Below, one piece after another: positions 22,871 through 34,265 of a stretch of DNA of 64,000 bases (within the stretch, counting starts at the first letter, position 1; each line of letters opens with the position of its first letter). The DNA is taken from positions 72,090,784 to 72,154,783 of the forward strand of contig CM070910.1 in the NCBI GenBank assembly GCA_036417435.1. The letters are read 5' to 3'. Both the position numbers and the translations under genes were made by a program. This stretch comes from Inia geoffrensis. Lineage: Eukaryota; Chordata; Mammalia; Artiodactyla; Iniidae. The notes beneath the pieces are model-generated. The model made no database searches and had not been told where the DNA came from. It saw only the letters and a program-made list of their open reading frames with translations.

Positions 22871-24127
22871 CCACTACATTCATTCTATCTCCAAATGGAG
22901 ACTAGCCTGGGTTCTCAGTATCATTTATTTCTAGGACTTAGCTTTTTTCTAGTTTGCTATGATTTTCCAATCACTAGAGAGTCAGATAATTTCAGGACAA
23001 CAGATTTCACTTTAATAATATCTCTTTTTATTTTCACTAGCTTTTACCTATTCTCTTCTGATCTGCTACATCACTCAGTTATTCCTCTATGTTCTCTCTC
23101 CCTACCTTATACCACACAATTGAGACCTCCTGCTCTGGGAAAATGACTCTATTTGAACCTTCCCACATATGGCTTACATTTTCTTTCTCTACCACCTGCA
23201 AAAGGTCTGGCACAATAAGTACCCAGTAATGATACCTGGAAAGCCCTTCATAGTTTTTTGGGGTTTTTTTTAAAGCCACTTTCAAAACATTGCTTGATAT
23301 TCATCCTTCATTCATGGAGAGTCATTTAAGGTCAAATTCATCTGCAACTGTTTGTCCACTTAAGGTAACCTTAGAATACATTCAAGTTTGCACTATGTAA
23401 CTTGCTCTTACTGGCCTATTTCTTGATACAAGTATTCTTCAGTCTCATGTTTGTGTATGTTCTTTCTTCCTCCTGGGAAAATAATTTCTGATGCCTTTTA
23501 TTTGTTTCGTACCACAATACCTAAAATAGCCTTCTACACACAGTATGTACTCAAAATACAGCTACGTGATACTTTTCTGAAAATTAAAATACTATCCACA
23601 AATATATTTTTATAATTTTAAATATTTAAAGATGCTAAACTGAATACATGCAGTTAGTTTCTTCTAACCCCTCCCTAAAATAACAGCAAAGATTTTTTTT
23701 TTTCTGTGTGTGTTGTTGTTTTTTTAAGGCCTGGCCTGCAAGGACAATAAGAACTGAAATAAAAAAGCAACAGAAGTTTGGGAGCTGACAAAGCAAAGAG
23801 ACGACTGGTAACTGACTCAGCAGACTCCGTGAAGCTAAATCCTAAGCTAGACAAACAAAAAGCCAGGAATCAACCCATCTGTAACATGAGATCCTTTTGA
23901 GGCTCAGAAATTGGCAGGACCAAGTATCTAGAATCAGAATCAGAGCTAAAACCACTTTCTGGAAGAAAGCTCATTGAAGAAGCCTAGATGCCGCCTCCCC
24001 TGCTTTCTGAAGTCCTCCCCTACTTCACACGGCCACATGACTGATTCTCTCCTATTCTGGCAAAGTATCAGAATTTTGCTCTCTCCATAGAGGGCAAAAC
24101 AAAGGGTTTCTAGATTGGGTATATGTT
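22871..24127. other. No gene seen (22871-24127)
   Basis: Intronic sequence without a recognisable exon; a T-run with a TG stretch lies near 23690-23725. Confidence 0.45.
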
Positions 24128-24492
24128 ATAGGCTGAACTGTGTCCCCCTCAATTTTCAACGTTAAAGATATAACCCCCAGTACCCCAGAAAGTGACTATA
24201 TTTGGAGACAGTGTATTTTAAAAAGTAAGTTAAAATGAAGTGATTAGGGTGGTCCCTAATCCGATGTAACTGACGTCCTTATAAGAAGAGGCAATAGGGA
24301 CACAGACACACGCAGATGGAAGAACCATGTGAACACAGCCATCTGTAAGCCAAGGAGCCTCAGGAGCAGTCAACCTTGCCAGCACTTTCGTCTCAGACTT
24401 TTAGCCTTCAGACTGTGAGAAAATAATTTTCTGTTGTTAGGCCACCAAGTCTGTGGTACTTTTTCACAGCAGCCTTAGTAGATTAATATAGT
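24128..24492 (+). mobile_element. MaLR-type LTR (MLT1/MST class)
   Basis: GGCTGAACTGTGTCCCCCTC start, CTTATAAGAAGAGGCAATAG, GCCACCAAGTCTGTGGTACT and TAGTAGATTAATATAG end: the classic mammalian ERVL-MaLR solitary LTR layout. A poly-A run follows. Confidence 0.9.
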
Positions 24493-24523
24493 ATACTAGG
24501 CAAAAAAAAAAAAAAAAAAAAAA

Positions 24524-25861
24524 AGAAAAGAAATTAAGTTTACAGATATCCGAGCCTTATTTTCCCATATAACTTCTGAAATGCTGGATGCGAGGTAGAA
24601 GACTGTTTACCCTAGAGACTCTGACAAAATACTGGCATCAGACTTTTCCCGAAGAAACCATCCAGCCACACAGTAAATATTACTGTCAACAAGCTACACC
24701 CACATGCACAGAGTTTCCAATCAGCTTTTAGAGTTCCACCCTGAAGTACCAGCAGATGGTCAAGGATCAGCAGACATTCAAAGAAAGCATCTACTATGAA
24801 AGACTGACCAAAATAAACAAACTGTAGGAATAGAGGCTACACAGGGAGACAAAAACTCTCAAACACTGTAATTCTTATAAAGAGAAGATAGAAAATAGGA
24901 TGCTAGAACAAAGGAACAAAAATCAAAAGAGTTCTCCAAAGTTAAAAATATGAGAGTAGAAATGAGTAACACAACAGCAGAGCTGGAAGACACAGCTGAA
25001 GAAATCTCCCAAAAATTAGAAGAAAAGGACAAAATTGAAAATGAGAGAGAAAAGACAAGCTAATTAGAGAACTGGTTAAGAAGGCTTAAAGTAAGACTAT
25101 TTCTAGAAAGTAAGCACAGACCATAGAGGGAAGAAATATCAGTATTCCCCAGACCTGAGGGTCTTAAGTTTCCATAATGGAAATATTAGCAAAGAGGATG
25201 AACATTCGGCACAGAAGTTGAAAGCAGACCCCCCATTAAAGTATATCAAACCGTGAAATTTCAAAACACTTGGAAGAGGCAAATCCTACCAGTTTCCAAA
25301 GAGAAAATATGGAGTGCGTTCACTTTGTGAAAATTCATCAAGTAGAACACTTGTAATATGCACCTTTGCCTATAAATGTTATAGTTACATAAAAAACTTT
25401 AAAAAATAAAGAAAGGAAGGAAATGAATGGTAACATCCTTTAGGAATAAACTCAGAAACTTGTTTAGGTAAGCAGAGAGACAGTAAATGTGCCTTTTCTA
25501 ACAGAAAAAAACTAGATGTGCCTACAAGGCATAAACTTAACTTGTTTTTGCACCTTTTATAAAAAAATAAAAAACCTCAAGGAGTGAATGGTTGGACAAG
25601 AGTTTGAGTGGGTTTCTCCATTTAGGTATCATTACCTAATGACCTTTGTTATGTCTAAACATTAGATAGCAGAGTCAGAAATTTAAATTCTGCTTTAAAA
25701 AAAAAAGGAGGATAACAGACACAATGTCCCTTTTCAACTCCTTAGAGAGAGATACAAGGACCCTTTGGCTCACTGCAAGTGGCCATCCAAACTCTGATAC
25801 AATTGAGCCACTGACACAATATTTTCATTAACCCAGGGCTCAAAATAATAGCACAGCCTAC
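24524..25861. other. No exon recognised; possible old LINE or MaLR-internal remnant
   Basis: 24,800-25,080 has A-rich, Glu/Lys-coding-like text (AGCAGAGCTGGAAGACACAG), reminiscent of decayed LINE ORF1, but with no continuous frame. Confidence 0.35.
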
Positions 25862-25984
25862 CTGTATCTTTCTTTGGAATAAGTAAATTATGATTCTCCA
25901 GGGGATGATCAAGGCATTTCCAAGAAGTATTCTTTTTTTTCTTCAGGACAATCTCTATTTTTCCCACATTCTCAACAACTCACA
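25862..25984 (-). pseudogene. CYB5R4: CYB5R4 exon with in-frame TGA: end of CS domain
   Basis: A 123-nt exon with acceptor TTTTCAG and donor GTAGGC. After the split Val codon the next codon is TGA (25980-25982), where I recall Arg in human (SVRVVESVGK). CGA to TGA is a single CpG transition and is the likely origin. Downstream the exon reads VENVGKIEIVL, then NTSWKCLDHPLENH and LLIPKKDTG, close to human (DTG joins the next exon). The stop would end translation in the CS domain, before the flavin domain. If the true acceptor lay a few bases downstream the stop would be spliced out, but I see no better AG and the phase fits only this one. Confidence 0.85.
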
Positions 25985-26879
25985 CTGAAAAGAAGATAAA
26001 TTCCATTTGTATTCATTGATACTAAATATAAGGTTTTACTTTTAAACCAATCTTTCTCAAACAACCCACATGTCCCAATCAGATATGAATGACACTGAGC
26101 ATTTGTGAGATAAGTAAAATTTTGTGTACATGTTCAATTTTGTTCATAAATAAAATTGTTTATTCCTTATATGGTGTTAAATCCAGTTTATGTTAGATTC
26201 AGATTAACTTCTTTCAAATTAATTTATCAAGGGCCAAACTAATACATAATGCTAGTTTTCATACAAGGTCAAATAGAGCCATGGCAACTAATTAACACAT
26301 AGCTTAAAAAAAACCTTAAATATACAAATTAGCCGTTGAATAGATCCACAAAAGCAAATGTAATTTATACTCTTTAAACAGTTCTTGGGATCTGAGGGGT
26401 TCTTATGAGTGAATTCAGTAAACCAATATTGAGCCTAATAAACATAGAAAAAGCTTCAGGAGAATGAATCCCAATAAAGTGCATGTCAATCTTTGATAAT
26501 TAAAAATCTTTTAGATTCTCTTTTTATTTTTGAAAGTTTAAAATAGTTTAGAGTACATGAGTACAATAATAAAATAAACTTTTAAAATTGATTAAATTTT
26601 ATGAATTGAGTGTGCTTTTAAAGATCTAAAGTATATTTCTTTTTGTCTTTAGAAACAATCTGTCCTTCTCACTGTAAACACATAATTCAGTAGCAATTTA
26701 ACAACTTTTAAACACAAATTAATCAAATAAATTCAATTCAATGAGCACTGATTCGAAGCTTAACAAGTCCTTGACATTAAAGAGCTTAATTTATAGAACT
26801 TACTATGGTATAAAGAAAAGGGAAGGTATAGAACTGGTGTAAGGTACTCTGACAGTACTTTAAAACAAGAAACCACATG

Positions 26880-27440
26880 TATATATGAATATAGAATGGA
26901 ATATTATTCAGCCTTAAAAAAGGAAGGAAATCCTGCCACTTGCAATGACGTATGATAAATCTAGAGGGCATTATAGTAAGTTAAATAAATGAGACAGAGA
27001 AGACAAATAGTGCATGGTATCATTTATATGTGGAATTAAAAAAAAAGTCACACTCATAGAAACAGAGAGTAGCAAAATAGTGCCAGGAGTTGGGGCAGAG
27101 GGAGGGGGGAATAGAGAGAGCTTGATAAAAGGGTACAAACTTTTAGCTACAAGATGATTAAGGTCTGAGGATCTAATGTATAACATGGTGACAACAGTTG
27201 ATGACACTGTCATGTATAATTGAAATTTGCTAAGACAACAGAACTTGTGTTCATATGCATATACACACACACACACACACACAAAGGTAAATACGTGAGG
27301 TGATGGATGTGTTAATTAATTTGATTGTGTGAGTCTTTTCACAGCATATACCTTTATCAAATCATAACGTTGTACACTTTAAATCTTTAAATATATTGTA
27401 ATTTTGTCAATTATATTTCAATAAAGCTAAAGAAAATAAA
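26880..27440 (+). mobile_element. Old L1 3' end
   Basis: AATGGAATATTATTCAGCCT, ACAGTTGATGACACTGTCAT, a (CA)n run at about 27264-27285 and the 3' end ATTATATTTCAATAAAGCTA. Diverged L1M-type 3' half. Confidence 0.85.
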
Positions 27441-27857
27441 ACAAGAAGCCACCATTCTCTGATGTCTTCTATTGCTAAACAGCTGTGTAAAATCCACATT
27501 GTGTATTTACATGAAGAAATATTCATAATTTTATGTGCTCTGTCAACACTAAATATTTGAATATATACACCTAAGAAAAATTTGTCTGGTCTGGTCAAGT
27601 ATATTTCTACAAGCTGCATGTCAGGAGTAGGGCCGGAAGGAAAAATGGGGACAGGAATTTTTTTTCTAAGAAGAGGAAAAGGAAAGGGCAGATGAGATGA
27701 AAAAGGGGAAAGAAAAAAGGCGTGGGGGGAACTGAAACCAGAGGGAAAAGAGTACATTTAAAAATTAATGTTTTTGCTTGTATAGAAAACATCATGTCCT
27801 TGTCTGCAACATGAAAATATACAAATGAATAATAAGACAAACGCTGTCCCCCCCCCC

Positions 27858-27900
27858 GATGTGTGTGTGTATGTATATGTGTGTGTGTATATGTACATAG
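27858..27900. repeat. (TG)n-rich simple repeat
   Basis: C run, then interrupted TG/TA repeats. Confidence 0.85.
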
Positions 27901-27923
27901 ATAAATTATTTTTGGTAGCTTAC

Positions 27924-27956
27924 CAGAAAAATCTTCCTGAATCTCATGACTTAGGG
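27924..27956 (-). CDS. CYB5R4: CYB5R4 micro-exon (33 nt): CS domain
   Basis: A very small exon reading LSHEIQEDFS plus split codons at both ends; human has LSHEVQEDFS. The acceptor lies after a T-rich tract ending CTCCAG and the donor is GTAAGC. The split first codon gives Ala where human has Gly. Being 33 nt long, it is frame-neutral if skipped. It was recognised only because both flanking exons demand these residues. Confidence 0.85.
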
Positions 27957-28029
27957 CTGGAGAAAAACAAAAAAAATTCAGTTAAGATCCAACTTCAGTT
28001 CCTATGGTCTACAAACACCATATAAGATC

Positions 28030-29760
28030 ATTTAAATGGTCTTTCATGCACCATTTCAAATCTCTCAAACATATCCTGAGAAATCAAAAGAAAGAAACTG
28101 AACACAACCAAAATACTGTATACAATATTTTGAGACAAATTACTTAAATATGTATCTTCAATTTTTCCATTTCTCTCCCTATTAATTAAGGAGTAAATAC
28201 TCAATTGCCCACAGGTGGATAACCCACACTGGTGCAAGGACAGTCCCAGATTGACAATGCTACAAACCAAGCGAGCAAGGCAGGGGGAGATAGCATGTGA
28301 AACACATACACTCCAGGGTGTGCACGTGCATGTGTGAATACAGGCCGGGACTGGGTCTAGCTCAGCGTTTCCTTTCTTACTGTTCTCTAAGTTGAATATT
28401 CATTCAGTTATTGAAAAAGAAAATTATTGGGCATTTTCCAATAATTTGGAAAATTATGTGTTATGCACTTTCCAGGTGTTACAGTTATCACAGTTAGTAA
28501 AAGGGAAAAATCCCTGCTATTATGGAACTTCATTCCAGAAGGGGGTGGTGCAAGAAGTATTTTTACAAACATCTGCTCTAAAGTTCACTGTGTTAATATA
28601 GGTATGTGAAACTTAAGATTCTGCATTATTTTAGTCCTTCTGATCTAATATCACATTTTTGACTGTGGAATTTTTGTTTGTTTTTTATATGTGTGCAAGA
28701 TACAGTTAGCTACAGTGTGAACAGAACTAGCCATCAAGTATTTGAAACATAGTAAATGCTGACACAGAGGTCTTCCTTAAAGAAAAATCATGACAAAGCT
28801 AATGAATAATGTATACTTTTCTAGACATCTGAGTTTTTGATTAAAACTCTTCCTAAGTGACAATATATATTAGATCTTATGTTAGCAGAAAATAGGATAG
28901 CATGTATTTCTAGAAGAAATGTTTAAGATTTGAGGTTGATTAGTGAATGGGGGGGAAATAAGAAAGAAAAAGCATTTATCAACTCCAATCAAATTCAGGA
29001 CTAAAGGTCCTTCATTAATATGGTAAAGCCATGAGCTGAATCGAGAGTCATCTGAGGCCTGGAGAATTTCAGTCTCTGCTTTGCAAAAGTAAATGAAACG
29101 TTCTTTACATAAGAATGTGTGCTTAAAATACAGCTTTCTTCTTGCTGTTTTGGTTTGTTTCATTTCTACTTTCTAACTAGAATAACATTACCTTCTTTAA
29201 AGGAGAAAAGGATGAACTCCTAGAGTCATTACAGGTGAGAAATGGATTAAGAATCTGCTACCTTGATTCTAGAGTTTAGTCCTGATTTCTTTCTGATAGA
29301 TCTGTAACCTCTCAAAACAGACAGAAGTGAACTGTATGGTAGGTCTTTGCCCATGAAGGGACAGGCAGCTGAGGGGTACAGTATAACCTTGCGGCTGGCT
29401 GGCAAGAGACAGGCTGATAGAACAGCTCCTGGTGATGCCTACTCAGCGGGAGCACATGACAGGCAGGCCTCCGGAGATTTATTTGTTGGTATTAAGTTAC
29501 AGAGTCTCACAAAGCTGGGCCAACAAGTATTTCATATGATTATTGATTTTGATCGCACCTAATTGTTTAAACTTGGGAAAAGTGAGGTTGTACTGCCATT
29601 TGCTAGCACTTTCCTTAGCATAAAGAAATATCAAAAAAAAATCAGAAATGACAAACCAAAATGACAATGGCACATAAAATATTATAGGTACCGAGGCTCT
29701 ACATGAGTAACTACTATACCTAAAGGAAACAAAAGTTGTTTCCATTAATACAGGATAAGG
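28030..29760 (-). other. CYB5R4 intron, no named feature
   Basis: No exon other than the micro-exon at 27924 was found between 25984 and 29768. The sequence is AT-rich. Confidence 0.5.
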
Positions 29761-29767
29761 TACTTAC

Positions 29768-29861
29768 CAATATGTATAAGATATGAATAATCCTTGAGAA
29801 CTCTTTCTGCTCTAAAGGAATCATCCCGGTGATCACCTATTATGGAGTCTAAATTGATATC
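29768..29861 (-). CDS. CYB5R4: CYB5R4 exon: middle of CS domain
   Basis: A 94-nt exon starting in phase 0 (KDINLDSII spans the previous junction) and ending one base into the next codon. It contains DSFRAERVLKDYSYLIHI, matching the human DSFRAETIIKDCLYLIHIG with several substitutions. The donor is a strong GTAAGTA; the acceptor follows a pyrimidine-rich tract ending TTTCCATGTAAG. No stop or frameshift was found. Confidence 0.88.
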
Positions 29862-30084
29862 CTTACATGGAAATAGCAAAGAGAAAGATTAAAAAGTAAC
29901 CTTTTCACCAAACTCCTATTACTCTACTTTTAAGCTGATCAGTGGAAGTTCATATGGTACTTATTTACAGAACCCACAAGCTAAATACACATTATTCCTG
30001 TTTTTTGCTCTCTCATACAACCCAGTTCTTCTCCTTCAAAGTATATATCACAATTTTAACTATACATTTGTCTATGCTTAATGT

Positions 30085-30190
30085 CTACCTTACATGCTCG
30101 TCTTTAAGCTCTAAGTGTAAGGGGCAGAATATTGTTTTCAGAATATTGCTCAGCACCAAGTAGGTGCTCAAATATTTGTTGGATAAATAA
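30085..30190 (+). mobile_element. L2 3' end fragment
   Basis: CACCAAGTAGGTGCTCAAAT followed by ATTTGTTGGATAAATA, typical of the L2 3' terminus. Confidence 0.8.
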
Positions 30191-30226
30191 TTTGGAAAAA
30201 AAAGAATCAGACAAGAAGCCAAGATA

Positions 30227-30379
30227 GGTGGGAGGGAGGGAGACGCAAGAGGGAAGAGATATGGGAACATATGTATATGTATAACTGATTCATTTTGTTA
30301 TAAAGCAGAAACTAACACACCATTGTAAAGCAATTATGCTCCAATAAAGATGTAATAAAAAAAATTCCTCTTCCAAAAA
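30227..30379 (+). mobile_element. L1 3' end insertion with target duplication
   Basis: GGGAGGGAGGGAGACGCAAG through AACACACCATTGTAAAGCAA and an AATAAAGATG tail. AAGCCAAGATA flanks it at 30216-30226 and 30380-30390. Confidence 0.9.
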
Positions 30380-30390
30380 AAGCCAAGATA

Positions 30391-30989
30391 TTTGTGTTCA
30401 TTTTTATCTTCCCACTATTATGTGACAGTGTACAAATAACACCTCAAGCTCAGCTTATCAAAAAAAAATAATAAATTCACTAACAAATTTTTAGGTGTCT
30501 CTAATTTCTACATAGTTTTGGTGCAAGTTATTTTGATGTCTATCGTTTACACCATACTCTGAATACATTATTCCACGTAGAAACCTTCCACCTTCCCTTA
30601 ATCATCCATCCTCTGTGCTTCACTGATATCACCAATGAGAGCACACAGACCCCAACCTCGCCAGGCCCTGTCCTCTTGGTTCAGGACTGCTTGGTTAGGA
30701 GACAATACCTAGAGGCAGTGGAAGGCGGGACAAGCAGTGCCTCTCTGGGCCTCTTGGCTCTTTCAGGCAGAGGCTGGTCACTTCTGCGGAGCCATCAAAT
30801 CCTGCTGCAGGTGTAGGAGGCACTCACCAGCTCAGATGTGGTTCTGCTACTACAGAAGTAGCATGAGTTCTCAGAAACTCCTAGCTGCCAGAACTTGTCT
30901 TTAAATCTCCACAGTTCCTCAAGTGTGGGAAACTTGCCAGTTGCTGGAGGATGTGTCTGGAGATGTTGTAAGTTGCCTGCTTATTTATG
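30391..30989. other. No gene seen (30391-30989)
   Basis: A moderately GC-rich intronic stretch; no exon assignable. Confidence 0.45.
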
Positions 30990-31125
30990 ATTTCCCAGCT
31001 GGACTGTAAGCCTGGTGAGAGTTCAGTCTCTATGAATCTGGCCCATCATTAGATTCCTGAATTCTACGATGGTGTTGAAAATGAAGCAGGGATTCAATAA
31101 ACACTTAGTGAATGAATTAACTCCT
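30990..31125 (+). mobile_element. L2 3' end fragment
   Basis: CCAGCTGGACTGTAAGCCTG ... TTCAATAAACACTTAGTGAA TGAATT: standard L2 end, only about 0.5 kb from the next CYB5R4 exon. Confidence 0.85.
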
Positions 31126-31360
31126 TAATTTTAGTTTTCAGAAGGCATTAACTGAACCCCGTTAGTGGCTTAAGCATACTAAGCTCCAGCAGTACAGTCT
31201 CTCCTGGCTCTTGAATTCCAGTTTAATTGCAGGAAATTAGTTCATATGGTGAAGTTAAACTGGGACTATCACTGCTGTTATCCATGCTTAAACACAAACA
31301 AAAAAAATCACAGAAGAGCACATAAAATATGCTTCTTCCTAGCCTATTTTTTCCCTAAGA

Positions 31361-31560
31361 TGCTATGGCATGGTTGTTAAGAGTATATACTATGGAACCA
31401 GCCTGCCTGGGTTCAAAACGCTAGATCTGCCACTTACCATGTGACTTTGGGTAAATTACTTAATTTCTGTTTCCTCATCTGTAAAATAGGGGTAACGAAA
31501 GGATCTACCTCACAGAGTTGCTGTAAGTTAATACAAGAAGAGCTCTTAGAAAAGTACACC
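31361..31560 (+). mobile_element. MIR
   Basis: GCATGGTTGTTAAGAGTATA, CTGCCTGGGTTCAAAACGCT, TTTCCTCATCTGTAAAATAG: nearly complete MIR, including the tRNA-related part. Confidence 0.92.
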
Positions 31561-31622
31561 TGCACATAGCTAACATTTATTATTTACTTTTTTGGTTTTT
31601 TTGATCTTAAAAATGTTTTTAC

Positions 31623-31680
31623 CTTCTGTTTAATATATATGACAATGGTGACTAAAGCGTCTGTTTGGAACCAGTCGTAG
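31623..31680 (-). CDS. CYB5R4: CYB5R4 exon: start of CS domain
   Basis: A 58-nt exon reading YDWFQTDALVTIVIYIKQK. It begins with the C that completes a Ser codon and ends in phase 0. This is the first beta-strand segment of the CS (p23/HSP20-like) domain that separates the haem and flavin domains in CYB5R4. The acceptor follows TTTTACAG and the donor is GTAAAAAC. It is intact and close to the human sequence (YDWFQTDSLVTIAIYTKQK). It lies about 1.4 kb downstream of the previous exon. Confidence 0.88.
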
Positions 31681-33078
31681 CTGTAAAATATTTTAAAAAG
31701 AATAAATAATCATGTGCAGTAACATATTAATTCATTAAATATATAATTTTAAAATATATACAATTTAAAAATATAAAATATGACACAATAAATACATGAT
31801 TTAAAACATATAGTTCAAAATCTACAGAGAGAAATATATTTCTCTAGGTAAAGTTTTTTTTCTAAATAATCAGTGGTGTTACCATGAAATAAATAATAAA
31901 GCAATTATTTCTCAATTTAAAATACTTATACTTCCATATATTCCAACTTGGATAAAAACAAACAACATCCTTGACAAGGCACTTTTTATAAAGGTTACAC
32001 ATCTAAAATTCCTTTTATCAGAGCAGTAACACAACATGTTTTCTGAAGGAGCATGACAAAATCTACATGCTTATTACCTTCACTCCTCCCTATCACAAAT
32101 ATATTATTACTCCTCAAGAAATTAATTCACCAAGGATGCTTAATGGTCAACAGTAAAAACTTAAGGAAAAACTAAATCTTTGGTTTTGTAATAGCTATTG
32201 ATCAAATTGATTCTGTTTTTGCACTTACTACCTGTATACAGGCCCCCAATGTGAATGCTAGGAGGTATCCTGAGGCCTTTAACTTAAAATTGAATATGAA
32301 ATAATTTAACAGGTATAACAAGTAGAGCCAGAAGCTGCTGTTATAGACTCACAATAGGGGGAAAGGTGGTAAGAGAAAGACTACAAATAACACACATAAC
32401 CCTAAGGGAATCTGAAATATCATTAACAAAAATATACATGGATTGCTTAATTTACTAAGACAGGGTACAATACATTTTGAAGGATTTCCATTAAAAACTG
32501 ATAAAGCAAACTAGACACACAAGAAATAGAATAGTTGAATAAATTATGGATATTCTATGATCAATTTCCATCATATGATAGAATACAGACAAAAAATGCT
32601 TTTGCAGAATCTTTCATGACATAGGAAATTGATCATAGAATATACTGTAACACCATATTATCAAAATAGAATAGTATGGAAATAAGTATGACAGGAATAA
32701 ACTGTGTGGAATAAACCAAATATTAAGAGTCTATATCCAGGGTTGATGGGATTACAACTGATTTTATCACTTTCTTTTGTATGTCTCTGTATTTTCTAAG
32801 TTTTCTACCATGAATGTATATTTTATAATCAGAAAAAATAGTTCTTTTTTAAAGTTGTGGTGTTTAAAATGGGTTAAACTTCAGTTATGTTAAAAATTCA
32901 TATTTATGGAACAGCTCATTCTCCAACAATGCCTGATAAATGAGGCACTACAGTTGTTGTGTCAAAGAAGCATAATTAATATAATAAGCAATAAATCAAA
33001 CTTAGAGCCATTTTGTTAACGTGTATATTTTGGTGTAGAACTGATTATGCTTTAAAAAAGTAAAACAAGAATGCGTAC
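31681..33078 (-). other. CYB5R4 intron with an inverted repeat
   Basis: Very AT-rich intron. The only structure noted is the perfect 20-bp inverted repeat at 32550-32643. Confidence 0.6.
32550..32643. repeat. Inverted repeat, 20-bp arms, 54-bp spacer
   Basis: Left arm 32550-32569 (ATATTCTATGATCAATTTCC); its exact reverse complement is at 32624-32643. Confidence 0.9.
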
Positions 33079-33139
33079 CTTGGAGAACTAGGCCCTTCTT
33101 TGGCAAGTGGATCTGTCACTTGGCTCTTGGGAAGCATGC
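33079..33139 (-). CDS. CYB5R4: CYB5R4 exon: linker between cytochrome b5 and CS domains
   Basis: Most 5' exon found (61 nt). It reads GMLPKSQVTDPLAKEGPS, close to the human linker (GMLPKSQVTDTLAKEGPSYPS). The acceptor AG is at 33140-33141 and the donor is GTACGC just below 33079. It starts two bases into a Gly codon and ends with AG, which joins the C of the next exon to give Ser. No lesion is seen. The preceding exon, which should end in the haem-domain/linker region, was searched for up to 48.7 kb on this strand and was not found. Confidence 0.85.
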
Positions 33140-33189
33140 CTTCACAAAGAAAAACAAACAAAATAGCTACAGTTCATCCATGTAGCATT

Positions 33190-33890
33190 TTTCCCCCATC
33201 TTTTCAGTAAACTTCTTATTGAAATATTATGAAAGGACACAAGTCATAAATGTACTATTCAATGGATTTTCATAAGTAAAACATACTCTTGTAGCCAGCA
33301 CCTCCCTGTGCCCCCTTCCACTCAGCACCCCTCCCCCAAGGGTAACCACTATACTTTTAACATCATGATTAGTTTTTGCCTGCATTTGGCCTTTATAAAA
33401 AATGGAATCATAAGATATGTTCTCTTTTGGTCTGGCTTTTTTGGTCCAGCTCTATAGACGTTTCAGTTAATGTCAAATCAGCATGATTAATAGTAAACAA
33501 TAAATCAGGTCTGGAGCTTTCTGAGATTTTATCCAGGATGCTGAATGCACCAGTAGTTTGTTCCTTTTTATTACTGTGTATTACTACACTGTACGAACAT
33601 ACCATATACCGGAAGCTTTCATTCTCCTGTTGATGGACATTTGGGCAGTTTTTAGCTATTACATATAGTGCTGTTATAAATGTTCTTGTACATGTACATA
33701 TACATTCTTAAAGAACATCCATCTACATTTCTGGTAGGTATATAGGACATGTATATGTTTAGCCTTAGTAAATACTGCTAAACAGTTTTCCAAAGTGGTC
33801 TTACCAATTTACACTTTCTACCAGAAGTGTATGGGAGCCCTGTTGCTCCACCACCTTGCTGACGTGGTATTCTGTCTTATTTCATTTTAG
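33190..33890 (-). mobile_element. Old L1M-type 3' region
   Basis: TAACCACTATACTTTTAACA, CATTTGGCCTTTATAAAAAA, TGTTGATGGACATTTGGGCA and CCAAAGTGGTCTTACCAATT: antisense, diverged L1 3' sequence. Confidence 0.8.
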
Positions 33891-33934
33891 ACATTCTTGT
33901 GGATGTGTCCCAGCATCAAGTTTTATATTTTAAT

Positions 33935-34265
33935 TTTTTTAAAGATTTAATTTTAAATTTATTTTTGGCTGCATTGGGTCTTTGTTGCTACATGCGGGCT
34001 TTCTCTAGTTGTGGCGAGCGGGGGCTACTCTTCGTTGTGGTGCACGGGGTTCTCATTGCGGTGGTTTCTCTTGCTGCGGAGCACGGGCTTTAGGCACACA
34101 GGCTTCAGTAGCTGTGGCTCATGAGCTCTAGAGCACAGGCTCAGTAGTTGTGGCTCACAGGCTTAGTTGCTCCGCAGCATGTGGAATCTTCCCGGACTAG
34201 GGCTCGAACCAGTTTTCCCTGCATTGGCAGGTAGATTCTTAACCACTGAGCCACCAGGGAAGTCC
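33935..34265 (-). mobile_element. CHR-type SINE, long form
   Basis: TTATTTTTGGCTGCATTGGG start in reverse, GTGGTGCACGGGGTTCTCAT, ends GAGCCACCAGGGAAGTCC. Confidence 0.93.

Larger units (their letters stand above)
5535..33139 (-). pseudogene. CYB5R4: CYB5R4 locus, central part: nine exons, frame broken twice
   Basis: CYB5R4 encodes a soluble, ER-associated flavohaem reductase with an N-terminal cytochrome b5 domain, a middle CS domain and a C-terminal FAD/NAD cytochrome-b5-reductase domain (521 residues in human, from memory). Nine exons were placed on the minus strand by matching the conceptual translation to the recalled human protein. All have AG/GT borders and joining phases, so a single frame continues across them. 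It is broken by TGA at 25980-25982 and by a SINE inserted at 9120-9323. The cytochrome b5 domain exons (5') and the last reductase exons (3') were not found here and probably lie outside the window. I infer a unitary pseudogene. Alternatives are an assembly or individual variant, or isoforms that skip both lesion exons, since both have lengths (without the SINE) divisible by three. Confidence 0.85.
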
